49,860 nt of DNA from Deltaproteobacteria bacterium UBA2221 (GTDB taxonomy: Bacteria > Desulfobacterota > Syntrophorhabdia > Syntrophorhabdales > WCHB1-27). The position numbers and the translations under genes are program-made. The notes under the pieces were generated by a model that did no database searches, was not told where the DNA came from, and was given only the letters and a program-made list of their open reading frames with translations. Of this stretch, positions 31,823 to 40,902 are shown in pieces; the first letter of the stretch is position 1, and the number at the start of each line of letters is the position of its first letter. The stretch is from the NCBI GenBank assembly GCA_002328485.1, contig DCUF01000083.1:1-49860 (forward strand). Reading direction: 5' to 3'.

Positions 31823-34648
31823 TTATCTGTCCAGTATCTCACGGATCTTCTGAAGGAGATCAGAGGCGGAGAGGGGTTTCGGGATGTAGTCGAAGGTGCC
31901 GTCCTGAACCCCTCTATCGAGGACCACGTCACCCGTGTACCCGCTCATGAAGAGGGCGCGAACGGAACCACCTATCTGCCGAATCTCTTCGTACGCCTCC
32001 CTCCCGTTCTTGACAGGCATGACGACATCCAGGATGAGCAGATCCACCTTGTTCTTGTTGTCCCCATACTTTCGTACGGCGTCCTCTCCGTTGTGGGCCT
32101 CTATTACCGTATAGCCTGATGCGCAGAGCATCTCTTTGACGGTTCTTCGCACATCAGGATTGTCCTCGGCGAGAAGAAGGGTCTCTGTTCCTCCTGCCCG
32201 AGGGATAACCGGCTGTCTTCTTTCAGTGATCTCGGCCTTGATTTCCGGCAGGTATATGTCGAACCGGGTCCCGCTTCCGGGCTTGCTCGAAACGGTTATG
32301 TAGCCCCCGTGCTGTTTGACAATCCCATAGACAATGGAGAGACCCAGACCGGTCCCCTTGCCCACGTCCTTTGTGGTGAAGAAAGGTTCGAATATCTTCT
32401 TCTGTATGGCTTCATCGATGCCGGCACCATTGTCGATAACAGAGATGCAACCGTATCTGCCAGGCTTTCCGAATCCATTCGCATGCTTGAATTCCTTGCC
32501 GAGTTGTACCACCCCCGTCTCGATTTGAAGCTTCCCCTCTTTCTGCATCGCGTCCCGGGCATTGGAGACCAGATTGATGAGGACCTGGTCGATCTGCGTC
32601 ATATCGGCCATTATTGCAGCGTCTTCGTTGAGGGTAAAGGTAAGTTCCACATCTTCCGGCACAATCCTTCTAAGGAGTTTCTGAATATCCCTTATGATGG
32701 TGTTCATACTCTGGGGACTGAGCTCCATTGCCTGCTTCCTGCTAAAGGTAAGGAGACTTCGTGTCACATTGGCCGCCTTGCTTGTGCAACTGTTTATCTG
32801 CTGGACAAAGCTTCGAAAGGGGTGATCTTCGGGGAGCTTCGTCTCCATAAGACCTGCGTAACCCATGATGGTTGTAAGAATATTGTTGAAATCGTGCGCT
32901 ATGCCTCCGGCGAGGGTACCGATAGCCTCCATTTTCTGGGACTGGAGAAGCTGGGCCTGAAGGTTCTTCCGCTCGGTCACATCGCGGGTGATGAGTATCA
33001 TGCCTCGGGTCATGCCGTCTGACAATCGGATCGGGGCTGCATGCACCTCCGCATCGAAGAGCGTCCCGTCATCCTTCTTCAATATGAGCTCTCTGCTCGG
33101 AGCACCTTCGCCGGACAGGAGCTGCTCCATGGCTGCGAAAACCTCGATCCGATCCTCTGGTATCATCCACTCCAAAACGGAGCGCCCCACGGCCCGGGCT
33201 TCTGAAGAGACCCCGAACAGCTCAACTGCCTTTGAAGAGGCCAAGGTGACGCGGCCCGCCAGGTCGGTCACAATAATGGCGTCAGGGCAAGCGGCGATCA
33301 ACGTCCGATACATCTCCTCACTCTGGCGGAGCGCCTCTTCTGCCCGCTTCCGTTCGGTGACGTCCCGGACAAAGACGAGATGAGAATCCACATTCTTGAA
33401 CTTGATCCCCACGGCGGTAGTCTCCACCGATACCCGGGAACCATCGATCCGTATGTACTCACGATCGATGGGTGGAAACGCCCCTGTTTTCGATTGCGCG
33501 CTCATGCGGGCACGAACGGACTCGTGATGTTCCGGGGTCACCCAGGTGAATACCTCTTTCCCAAGGATTTCCTCAGGCTCTGTGGCGCCCAAAAGCTTGA
33601 TCATCGCCGGGTTCGCATAGACGAGTACACCATCCGTCTGCACGAAGATGGCCTCAGGCGCCGGTTCGACTAAAATCCGGAACCGTTCCTCGCTTTCACG
33701 AAGCTCCTTCTCTGCTCTCCATATCTTTGTAATGTCCTTCCCGAATACAGAGATGCCAAAGACGCGACCCTTCCGCCGTATAAGATTAAAGCTGACTTCC
33801 AAAATACGGGTACCCGCATGGACGGTATATTCGGTAGTGAAAGGGCCCTCGGTCAAGACACGCCTGTAAAAACTGCGCCACATCTCGGCGGAGGGAGACC
33901 CGGCGGGGGCGAGATCTTCGGGACCCATGTCTGTCTCCACGACGATCTGGCGTTCCAGACGAAAATATTCATGGAAGGTGAGGTTCCAGGTAAGTAATCC
34001 AAAGGTTTCCGGGTCCACGCACCATACGAGGGCGTCGGTGCTATCGAGAATCGCACTCATCAGGGCCCGTGACGTATCGGCTACCTCTTCGGCCTTCTTG
34101 CGCTCAGTGATATCGACAGCGGTAAACGTCACCCCTTTCGATAGATCATGAGGATCAACCGGGGCAGAGCTGAGTAAAACATCTATGACCGTTCCATCTT
34201 TTCGCCGCCAGCGGGTCTCTACCGTTCCAATGCCGTGATCCGCTATCTGGGGATACCGCTCGCCGGCCAGATCGTAGTCCTCGTCCGTTGGGTAAAGCAC
34301 CCGGCCGCTCTTTCCCACCAGCTCAGCCCTCGTGTATCCCGTCATATTGCAGACGACCTCGTTGACCCCTTCAATGATCCTGTGAACGGAGACGCCAATA
34401 CCCGTCGGGGCTTTTCTAAGAATGCTTGCGTACCTTTCCGCACTGGCTGGCAAGGGTTCTCTCGTTTGCCGTTGTTCCTGGGCAAGACTCCCTTCTCTTT
34501 TCTCCAAGTCTTCGGGAATGCCAACGCTTTGTAAGGAACACCATGTAGCGTTGGTGCACCCAAGCGCTGTCTCCAGCTCTGCAATCCTATGGCGTGCTTT
34601 TGACAGTTCCTCGATCAGTCGATTCTTCGTCTTGTCGGCATCTCTCAT
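31823..34648 (-). CDS. Multi-PAS hybrid histidine kinase with C-terminal receiver
   Basis: A 941-residue soluble sensor. A short coiled coil (about 5-30) is followed by four PAS domains (about 70-190, 200-310, 320-435 and 445-565). Next come a HisKA domain with the phospho-acceptor in GGIAHDFNNIL, a HATPase_c domain (DNGAGI, GKGTGLGLSIVYGI) and a receiver with D874 in LLILDVVMP. No membrane segments are seen. Hybrid kinases of this class pass phosphate internally; no output regulator is adjacent. Start ATG follows AAGGTGAG. Confidence 0.92.
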   Translation of the reverse strand: MRDADKTKNRLIEELSKARHRIAELETALGCTNATWCSLQSVGIPEDLEKREGSLAQEQRQTREPLPASAERYASILRKAPTGIGVSVHRIIEGVNEVVCNMTGYTRAELVGKSGRVLYPTDEDYDLAGERYPQIADHGIGTVETRWRRKDGTVIDVLLSSAPVDPHDLSKGVTFTAVDITERKKAEEVADTSRALMSAILDSTDALVWCVDPETFGLLTWNLTFHEYFRLERQIVVETDMGPEDLAPAGSPSAEMWRSFYRRVLTEGPFTTEYTVHAGTRILEVSFNLIRRKGRVFGISVFGKDITKIWRAEKELRESEERFRILVEPAPEAIFVQTDGVLVYANPAMIKLLGATEPEEILGKEVFTWVTPEHHESVRARMSAQSKTGAFPPIDREYIRIDGSRVSVETTAVGIKFKNVDSHLVFVRDVTERKRAEEALRQSEEMYRTLIAACPDAIIVTDLAGRVTLASSKAVELFGVSSEARAVGRSVLEWMIPEDRIEVFAAMEQLLSGEGAPSRELILKKDDGTLFDAEVHAAPIRLSDGMTRGMILITRDVTERKNLQAQLLQSQKMEAIGTLAGGIAHDFNNILTTIMGYAGLMETKLPEDHPFRSFVQQINSCTSKAANVTRSLLTFSRKQAMELSPQSMNTIIRDIQKLLRRIVPEDVELTFTLNEDAAIMADMTQIDQVLINLVSNARDAMQKEGKLQIETGVVQLGKEFKHANGFGKPGRYGCISVIDNGAGIDEAIQKKIFEPFFTTKDVGKGTGLGLSIVYGIVKQHGGYITVSSKPGSGTRFDIYLPEIKAEITERRQPVIPRAGGTETLLLAEDNPDVRRTVKEMLCASGYTVIEAHNGEDAVRKYGDNKNKVDLLILDVVMPVKNGREAYEEIRQIGGSVRALFMSGYTGDVVLDRGVQDGTFDYIPKPLSASDLLQKIREILDR

Positions 34649-34912
34649 GCTTACTCACCTTAGTTGAATCGCCACTTCGACCGAACATATTGAACCCGAA
34701 AAGATCGTGGTCTTCCATTCGGGCCTTCATGATTGACCGGCCCTCCGGCGGATATATTTCCCATTCACCCCATCAGAACTGCCGATCGTCCCATGGCTCG
34801 TGAAGCCGAAAGCGGGGGGTACCGATCTCAGGAGGGGTTTCAGGAATTGTTTCCGGCCCTCTTTATCACGCGACAGGTACTGTACACAAGCAAAATGGAG
34901 GCCACGGATTGC

Positions 34913-35335
34913 TCACGGCTGTTTTATCTGTGGCCGCTTGCCTGTGGCAGTGTATCGAAAGTAGTCGTCGAGGATTTGACGGTGATCAAAGACAATGGTT
35001 TCAGGAAGGTTCTGCTCGGTAAAAACCTTTGCCGCACGGGCATCATCGGCGCCTTTCAATTCGCCCGTACCGGTTCCGATAAAGACCATGGATACCGTGT
35101 GAAAGCGAGGGTCGCGCTTGGGGTCGGAATAGGCGTAGAACTGTTCTGCAAGCACTACGACGAGCGATGTTTCCTCCTTCGCCTCTCGAAGGGCCGCATG
35201 TTCTATCGATTCTCCTATGTCGACAAACCCTCCAGGCAAGGCCCACCCATGGGGTTCATTCTTTCTTTCAATAAGAACGATCCCGCCTTGATAACGGATG
35301 ACGATGTCCACTGTCACGAAGGGGGTTTTGATCAT
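34913..35335 (-). CDS. Nudix hydrolase
   Basis: A 140-residue Nudix protein. The Nudix box GGFVDIGESIEHAALREAKEETSL (about 36-59) keeps the metal-binding REAKEE core; the usual Gly after EE is Thr-Ser, a tolerated change. It resembles ADP-ribose or nucleotide-sugar pyrophosphatases of the short type, but specificity is not determined. Monocistronic on the minus strand between the divergent kinase and amidohydrolase genes. Confidence 0.88.
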   Translation of the reverse strand: MIKTPFVTVDIVIRYQGGIVLIERKNEPHGWALPGGFVDIGESIEHAALREAKEETSLVVVLAEQFYAYSDPKRDPRFHTVSMVFIGTGTGELKGADDARAAKVFTEQNLPETIVFDHRQILDDYFRYTATGKRPQIKQP

Positions 35336-35582
35336 TTACAAATCATACAACCATGTGGTAATGATTCCAAGGGAAACATGGAGTTAAGATGGAACGGCTC
35401 GGGTTTACGCACGCCAGGTTGCGGTGGCTGCCTGATATGGCAGTCTCCCCAGATCAGGCAGAAATCTCAGCAGCCTCTCCGGTCTTATTCCTCCGCATCT
35501 CTCTGTCTCAAGCGGAGCGGGTGGTGGAATCGGGCCTTCTCGGATTTCTGACAAAACCCAATGATGGACTATGTGAGGATAG

Positions 35583-36308
35583 ATGCAATTCGAAACCATC
35601 GTCGATAGCCACTCCCATTGGGGGCCCTCCATAACCCTGCACACGAACGTCTCCACCCGGGAGATCATGCGGCAGCAGGAAGAGACGGGCGTCACACACG
35701 TCGTGTTGATCCCCTTTCCTTCAACGGCCATTATGAGCAACGAGATCAACATCGAGCTCTTGAATGAAACCAGAAAGATAAAGCATTTTGTACCTTACCA
35801 CTACATAGGGGAGGATTTTAGCCCGATCCCCGATGAGTATCGGGGCGGAAAGTGGCACTGGATGAGGGGCATTCAGGACAGTTCCTCGAACTACAGGGTG
35901 CTCGATGACCCCGATCTGCCTCGCCTGATAGAACAGCTCCGGCAGGCCGATAAGCCCATAGTCTTTGAGGAGGAATTGGATTTCACGGAGCGGTTCGTGG
36001 CCATGGCCCCTGAACTGAAGCTCATCATACCTCACCTCGGTCTGCTGGGTGGCGATCCCATGGATTTCCTCGCCTCCTTCAAGAACAAGCCAAATATCTA
36101 TTTCGATACTGCCCTTGCCGACCGGAGCAGTATCTTGCGGTTCGTGAAGACCATAGGACCGGAACGAGTCTTTTTCGGCTCCGACATCCCTTTCGGCAGC
36201 ATGCGTGGCGAGCTTCAAAAGGTCATGGACCTCGACATCCCTGATGCAGACAAGGAGCTGATCCTTTCAGGCAATATTATCAGACTGGCCAGGTTGGCCA
36301 TTGAATAG
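35583..36308 (+). CDS. Amidohydrolase-family metal-dependent hydrolase (COG2159 type)
   Basis: A 241-residue TIM-barrel protein. The N-terminal metal motif is DSHSHWG, a further His lies in IIPHLGLLGG and the C-terminal aspartate is in FFGSDIPFG. The size and motif set match the amidohydrolase-2 group, which includes decarboxylases and hydrolases such as 2-pyrone-4,6-dicarboxylate lactonase-like and ACMSD-like enzymes. It is slightly short for that group. Substrate unknown. The ATG lies after GTGAGGAT. Confidence 0.75.
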   Translation: MQFETIVDSHSHWGPSITLHTNVSTREIMRQQEETGVTHVVLIPFPSTAIMSNEINIELLNETRKIKHFVPYHYIGEDFSPIPDEYRGGKWHWMRGIQDSSSNYRVLDDPDLPRLIEQLRQADKPIVFEEELDFTERFVAMAPELKLIIPHLGLLGGDPMDFLASFKNKPNIYFDTALADRSSILRFVKTIGPERVFFGSDIPFGSMRGELQKVMDLDIPDADKELILSGNIIRLARLAIE

Positions 36309-36325
36309 CGAGACGGTCTTTCCTG

Positions 36326-36354
36326 TTGACTGTAAAGCGCCTGGGTTTTAAAAT
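36326..36354 (+). promoter_or_regulatory. Candidate promoter of the mgtA leader transcript
   Basis: TTGACT (36326-36331), a 17-bp spacer and TAAAAT (36349-36354). Transcription would start near 36361, giving a leader of about 350 nt before mgtA. Confidence 0.5.
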
Positions 36355-36391
36355 CATAGAAAGTTTCGAAATCTTGGAGGACCGGCCCCAT

Positions 36392-36472
36392 ATGGAAGAC
36401 GACCCTAACGGTCAGTGTCGTTTTGGTTGGAGTGAACCCGCTCCAGCTCAAGGTGTAGAGAAAATCCTCTGA
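36392..36472 (+). CDS. Candidate mgtL-like leader peptide (26 aa)
   Basis: ATG 36392 follows TTGGAGGA (36375-36382) and opens a 26-codon frame. It begins MEDDPNG, contains SEPAPA in the middle and stops at TGA 36470. In Salmonella the mgtA leader peptide MgtL begins MEPDPTP, and its acidic and Pro-rich start makes ribosomes unstable at low Mg2+. The acidic start, the Pro codons and the location upstream of an MgtA-type ATPase agree. The spacing to the SD is somewhat long (about nine bases) and the peptide lacks MgtL's basic middle, so homology is not claimed. Confidence 0.45.
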   Translation: MEDDPNGQCRFGWSEPAPAQGVEKIL

Positions 36473-36564
36473 TCTTTTTCTCCTCTTGGGCCTGAGTGGT
36501 TCTTGAGGTGAAGTTTCCCCCTTCGTTTCCAACCGAATGAATTAGCAACATAAGGGCAAAAAGT

Positions 36565-36668
36565 GCGGTTGACATGAGCGGTTTGACCATAACCGCAGAG
36601 ATCAGCCGCCTGCACGTGAGGACAGTGCGCTGGCCGTGATCACCTGTCGGAGGACAGGCCATCACGGC
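36565..36668 (+). promoter_or_regulatory. Alternative hairpins in the mgtA leader
   Basis: Two GCGGTT copies (36565-36570 and 36578-36583) can each pair with a single AACCGC (36591-36596), giving mutually exclusive hairpins. Further on, GCCGTGAT..CCTGTC (36633-36648) pairs with GACAGG..ATCACGGC (36653-36668) around a GGAG loop, broken only by a two-base mismatch. No poly-U tract follows, so it is not a classical terminator. The mgtA ribosome-binding site begins 28 bases later. Confidence 0.45.
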
Positions 36669-36708
36669 AACCTTGTCTTGGGTCCGGGCGGGAACGGGAG
36701 GCTGTCAT

Positions 36709-39381
36709 ATGGTCATGAAGATCGACATCTTTGCGAGTATGTCAGAAAAAAAGATCTCTGATCACCGTAACGGCAACGATCGGCGAGGCGGGAAGGAAGA
36801 CGAACATTGCCTCATGGATCTGTGTGCCATGCCAGCATCTGAGGCCCTCGCAACCCTTGGGACGACGCCACGCGGTCTCGATGGAGAAGAAGCAGAGCAT
36901 CGTCTCGACAAGTACGGCCCCAACGAGATGTCTGACACAAAACGGCTCGGTTTCTGGGCCGATATCGTCCATCGCTGCAGGAGCCCGCTTGTTATACAGT
37001 TGCTGTTGATCGCCATCGTCTCGGCGATTATCGGAGAAGCAATATCAGCGTTTATCGTCAGTGCCATGATCCTTTTGAGCGTTGGTCTCTCGTACATCCT
37101 CGACAGTCGATCCAGCCGTGCGGTCGAGACCCTCGGAAAACGGGTGCAGTCGCGCACTATCGCTGTGAGGAACGGAAAGGAGGAGGAAATCAGGATATCG
37201 GAGGTGGTGCCGGGTGATATCGTGCTCCTCCAGGCGGGGTCGCTCATCCCTGCAGACCTGCGGCTCCTGACAGCTAAGGACTTCTTTGTGAGCCAGTCCG
37301 CACTGACCGGGGAATCCCTGGCCGTTGAAAAAACGGCGGAGTCAGAGGGCAGTCCGGTTGGATCCCCTCTGGAGCTGCCGAATGCCTGCTTCCTTGGTAC
37401 CTCGGTCACGAGCGGCTCTGCCCGGGGCCTGGTGATCAACACAGGATCGCACACCATTTTTGGGGGTATCTCAGAACGTCTGGCCGGCCTTAAGGAAGAG
37501 ACGAGCTTTGACCACGGGGTAAGGTCTTTCACGTGGCTCATGATCCGTTTGATGGTCGTCATGGTCTGTACGGTCTTCTTCATCGTCGGCATGACCAAAG
37601 GAAACTGGATCGAAGCGCTGCTTTTCGGGCTTTCAATCGCCGTTGGTCTCACCCCGGAGATGCTGCCCATGATTGTTACCGTGAACCTGGCAAAGGGCGC
37701 CCTCACCATGGCCAAGAAGAAGGTTATCGTGAAGCGGCTCCCCTCTATTCAAAACTTCGGGGCCATCGACATCCTTTGCACAGACAAAACCGGGACTTTG
37801 ACCCAGGACAAGGTAGTCTTGGAGCATAGTGTCGACATCATCGGCCACCCGAGCACCGATGTCCTGACCTATGCCTACCTCAATAGCTACTATCAGACAG
37901 GCCTGCGCAACCTAATCGACCGGGCAGTCCTCGACCACGTTGATCTGGATGTAGAGCGGGACTGTACTCTTGTCGATGAGCTTCCCTTCGATTTTCAGCG
38001 TCGCCGCATGTCGGTCATCGTTGACTATGAGGGTGACCATGTCCTGATTTGCAAAGGTGCGGTGGAGGAGATCTATGCATGCTGTACGCACTATCAGATC
38101 GGAGATGAGGTCTACCCGCTCATCCCTATGATCAGGGCAGACCTGTTCGAAGAGGTGGAAGGGCTCAACAGAGATGGCTTCCGCGTACTCGGCATAGCCT
38201 ATCGGGAGTTTCCTCGCGACAAAGAGTCGTTTTCCGCAGCGGATGAATCCGGCCTTATCTTGCTGGGATATATCGCATTCTTCGACCCCCCCAAGACATC
38301 GACGGCGGACGCGCTTGGTTTGCTCAACGAGGCAGGCGTAAAGGTAAAGGTCCTGACCGGGGACAACCTCCTGGTGACGCAAAAGGTTTGTCGGGATGTT
38401 GGCATTTCAACGGATCATATCGTAACAGGTGCAGAACTTTCAGAGCTGTCGCCCGACAAATTCTCAAGAACCGTGCAGGACATGAACATCTTTGTCAAGC
38501 TCTCGCCTTCCCAGAAGGAAGAGATCGTGCGGAACCTGCGGTCCAACGGCCATGTGGTTGGTTTCATGGGGGACGGCATCAATGATGCGCCCGCCCTCAA
38601 GGCGGCCGACGTCGGCATATCCGTGGACTCCGCGGTTGACGTTGCCAAAGAAGCAGCCGATATCGTGCTTCTCGAGAAGAGTCTCCTCGTGCTTGAGGAA
38701 GGGATCATTGAAGGCAGAAGGGTCTTCGCAAACATTATCAAATATATCCGTATGGGAGCCAGTTCCAATTTTGGAAACATGTTCAGCGTCCTGGGAGCAA
38801 GCTATCTCCTTCCCTTCCTGCCCATGCAGCCGGTACAGATACTCCTGAACAATCTTCTCTACGATTTTTCCCAGACGGGCATCCCGACGGACACCGTGGA
38901 CAACGAACAAATAGCCAAACCCCTCAAATGGAACATCGCCAATATCAGGCGTTTCATGGTCTCCATCGGACCGATAAGCTCGATCTTCGACTATGCAACC
39001 TTTGCCCTCCTGTGGTTCTTCTTCCAGTGCAGCGCCTTTGTCGATCCAGCCACGACCCCACAGCAAAAAGACGCGCTGGTAAGGCTGTTCCAGACGGGGT
39101 GGTTCGTAGAGTCCTTGCTAACCCAGACGCTCATCGTTCATATCATCAGAACCCGACGTATACCATTTTTGGGAAGCCGGGCGTCATTCCCCATGACCCT
39201 TGCCACCGTGACGATCATGGCGGTAGGGGTGTGGCTGCCCTATTCATCCTTCGCCCCGTCTCTCGGAATGGTGCCCCTCCCTCCTGTCTACTGGGCCTGG
39301 ATCTCGGCCTTTCTCTTCTCGTACGCCTTCCTCACCCATAACGTGAAAACATGGTTTTTTAAGCGCTACGGAGGTGACTAA
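36709..39381 (+). CDS. mgtA: Mg2+-translocating P-type ATPase (MgtA/MgtB type, P-IIIB)
   Basis: About 890 residues. The catalytic aspartate is D359 in CTDKTGTLT. TGES is in the actuator domain, KGA in the nucleotide-binding domain, and GDGINDAPALKAADVG in the hinge. Ten or so membrane segments are present. The C-terminal stretch NNLLYDFSQTGIPTD and the segment IGPISSIFDYATF are typical of Mg2+-type ATPases. It moves Mg2+ into the cytoplasm. ATG 36709 is chosen because GGGAGG (36696-36701) lies seven bases upstream; the frame is open from 36673. The hydrophilic N terminus is acidic and mixed-charge. Followed two bases later by an EIIA-domain gene, so one operon. Confidence 0.92.
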   Translation: MVMKIDIFASMSEKKISDHRNGNDRRGGKEDEHCLMDLCAMPASEALATLGTTPRGLDGEEAEHRLDKYGPNEMSDTKRLGFWADIVHRCRSPLVIQLLLIAIVSAIIGEAISAFIVSAMILLSVGLSYILDSRSSRAVETLGKRVQSRTIAVRNGKEEEIRISEVVPGDIVLLQAGSLIPADLRLLTAKDFFVSQSALTGESLAVEKTAESEGSPVGSPLELPNACFLGTSVTSGSARGLVINTGSHTIFGGISERLAGLKEETSFDHGVRSFTWLMIRLMVVMVCTVFFIVGMTKGNWIEALLFGLSIAVGLTPEMLPMIVTVNLAKGALTMAKKKVIVKRLPSIQNFGAIDILCTDKTGTLTQDKVVLEHSVDIIGHPSTDVLTYAYLNSYYQTGLRNLIDRAVLDHVDLDVERDCTLVDELPFDFQRRRMSVIVDYEGDHVLICKGAVEEIYACCTHYQIGDEVYPLIPMIRADLFEEVEGLNRDGFRVLGIAYREFPRDKESFSAADESGLILLGYIAFFDPPKTSTADALGLLNEAGVKVKVLTGDNLLVTQKVCRDVGISTDHIVTGAELSELSPDKFSRTVQDMNIFVKLSPSQKEEIVRNLRSNGHVVGFMGDGINDAPALKAADVGISVDSAVDVAKEAADIVLLEKSLLVLEEGIIEGRRVFANIIKYIRMGASSNFGNMFSVLGASYLLPFLPMQPVQILLNNLLYDFSQTGIPTDTVDNEQIAKPLKWNIANIRRFMVSIGPISSIFDYATFALLWFFFQCSAFVDPATTPQQKDALVRLFQTGWFVESLLTQTLIVHIIRTRRIPFLGSRASFPMTLATVTIMAVGVWLPYSSFAPSLGMVPLPPVYWAWISAFLFSYAFLTHNVKTWFFKRYGGD

Positions 39382-39383
39382 TT

Positions 39384-40190
39384 ATGGATACCCTTCTTGA
39401 CGCCCTGCAAGAGGGCAGACTGATCGAGCTGCCGGATAATGACAAGAAGGATGCACTCCAGTTTCTCGCTCATATCCTGGAGGCGATCCCATCGATACCT
39501 GCGGGAACGGACGTCGAGGGCCTGGTAATGGCACGGGAAGCTTCAGTTAGCACGGCCATAGGCAAGGGCTGGGCATGCCCGCATGCCCGCGTGTCTTTCG
39601 ACGAGGACCTTATGTGCGTTGTCGGATGGAGCCCGACGGGGATAGACTTTGGCGCCCCCGACGACATCCCGGTCTACATCATCGCCATGTACCTTGTGCC
39701 TACCAATCAGCGGAATCACTATCTGAGGGAGATTTCCATTCTCGCTAAAGCGCTTACCGCATACGGGGAACCTGAGAAGTGGCGCTCCGCCCGAGAACTG
39801 AACGAGATTCGAGACGATCTTCTCGACCTGATATGTTCCACAAAAGAAACGGTCGGGCCTGATACAAGGGCGAGAATGATACGGCTGCAGGCAAGACCAG
39901 CCGTCGAGGCCCTGCTATCGCCCGATCTGTCCAATCTTGTCATCGAGCCCGTGACCCTGGTGACCGCCCCTGGCGTGAGGTGCGTGGTGCTCGCCCAGGA
40001 TCCCGGCCTCGTGGGGTTGCTCGATTCGACAGGCGATCTCATCGATGCAATAGCCGGAGACGGGGTCCTTGAGACCGGGGGGTGGCGCCTGATAAGGCGC
40101 GACACCGTGGTTTACCAGGCTGACCGCGTGGTCTACGATTGCCTCGCGATCCGCGTGTCTCCAACCCTTCCAGAAAAGGCCCGACGGTGA
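39384..40190 (+). CDS. PTS EIIA-domain (PtsN-like) protein fused to an unknown C-terminal domain
   Basis: A 268-residue protein. Residues about 1-150 form a mannitol/fructose-type EIIA domain with the phosphorylatable H67 in GKGWACPHARV. The usual flanking pattern is GIAIPHA. Residues about 160-268 form a second beta/alpha region (VTLVTAPGVRCVVLAQD, GDLIDAIAG) that I do not recognise. PtsN-type proteins regulate K+ and other transporters by phosphorylation-dependent binding. The start codon lies two bases after the MgtA stop, so a transporter-regulator role is the likely inference. No PTS EIIB/EIIC genes are nearby. Confidence 0.78.
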   Translation: MDTLLDALQEGRLIELPDNDKKDALQFLAHILEAIPSIPAGTDVEGLVMAREASVSTAIGKGWACPHARVSFDEDLMCVVGWSPTGIDFGAPDDIPVYIIAMYLVPTNQRNHYLREISILAKALTAYGEPEKWRSARELNEIRDDLLDLICSTKETVGPDTRARMIRLQARPAVEALLSPDLSNLVIEPVTLVTAPGVRCVVLAQDPGLVGLLDSTGDLIDAIAGDGVLETGGWRLIRRDTVVYQADRVVYDCLAIRVSPTLPEKARR

Positions 40191-40196
40191 CAGTCC

Positions 40197-40214
40197 GTTC
40201 CTGCGGACAGGAAC
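40197..40214 (+). terminator. Hairpin after the mgtA operon
   Basis: GTTCCTG-CGGA-CAGGAAC, a perfect seven-base-pair stem with a four-base loop, begins seven bases after the EIIA stop. The tail TCAATTGATTTT is only partly U-rich, so termination may be weak or Rho-assisted. Confidence 0.4.
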
Positions 40215-40254
40215 TCAATTGATTTTCCTCCCTCGGGCAGGTATATTTAAGACG

Positions 40255-40749
40255 ATGAAAGACGAAGCCTATATGGGCTTGTGCCTGGAGGAGGCGGTAG
40301 AGGCCTTTGAGTCGGATGAGGTCCCCGTGGGGGCAATCGTGGTGTCGCCGGAGGGCAGGATCCTTTCGAGGGCCCATAACGAGACCATCGGCCGCAACTC
40401 TCCCTTGGCCCATGCGGAGATATCGGCCATTGAAAGGGCCTGCAACGCCCTAGGCAACTACCGGCTCACCGGTTGCCGGCTCTTCGTCACGAAGGAGCCC
40501 TGCATCATGTGTGCAGGGGCCATTATAGCGGCAAGACTGAGCCAGGTCATTTTCGGCTGTCCCGACGACAAGCGGGGCGCCCTTGGCTCCGCGAGCGACG
40601 TTAACAGTCTTCCGTCAAATCACAAGGTGCTGGTGGTCGGCAATGTCATGGCAGACCAGGCACGTTCTTTGCTTCAGGAGTTTTTCAGGGCTCGGAGGGA
40701 TACCGAAGTGGTCATAACGGGGCCGACTCGAAATCGGTTGTACGCCTGA
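40255..40749 (+). CDS. tadA: tRNA adenosine(34) deaminase
   Basis: A 164-residue zinc deaminase converting A34 to inosine in tRNA-Arg(ACG). The HAEISAIE motif supplies the zinc His and catalytic Glu; PCIMCAGA supplies the two Cys ligands. Start ATG 40255 (MKDEAYMGLCLEEA) matches the family N terminus; the frame is open from 40219. After FFRARR, where the family usually ends, about 16 extra residues are encoded by the 5' part of the tRNA-Ser gene (40694-40749). Confidence 0.93.
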   Translation: MKDEAYMGLCLEEAVEAFESDEVPVGAIVVSPEGRILSRAHNETIGRNSPLAHAEISAIERACNALGNYRLTGCRLFVTKEPCIMCAGAIIAARLSQVIFGCPDDKRGALGSASDVNSLPSNHKVLVVGNVMADQARSLLQEFFRARRDTEVVITGPTRNRLYA

Positions 40750-40787
40750 TAAGCGTACCGGGGGTTCGAATCCCTCTCCCTCCGCCA
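40694..40787 (+). tRNA. tRNA-Ser (anticodon CGA)
   Basis: Acceptor GGAGGGA (40694-40700) pairs with TCCCTCC (40777-40783), followed by discriminator G and an encoded CCA. The D arm CCG...CGG, anticodon arm GCCGA-CTCGAAA-TCGGT (anticodon CGA), long variable arm TACGC...GCGTA and T arm GGGGG-TTCGAAT-CCCTC complete a class II cloverleaf. It reads UCG. The first 56 bases overlap the tadA coding region. Confidence 0.95.
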
Positions 40788-40902
40788 TTTATTAACCCGA
40801 GACAATCCAGGTAAGTGCCGAAGCCCGCTATAATCAGCGGGTTGAGGTCGACTGAACGGCAGGAGGGCTCCAAAGATGGGTTGTAGCCCGAGCGGCGACG
40901 GC

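Noticed and set aside
36762..37715. 317-aa minus-strand ORF across the 5' part of mgtA
   Set aside because: Low-complexity Ser/Arg/Pro composition typical of an antisense shadow; MgtA reading frame is unambiguous.
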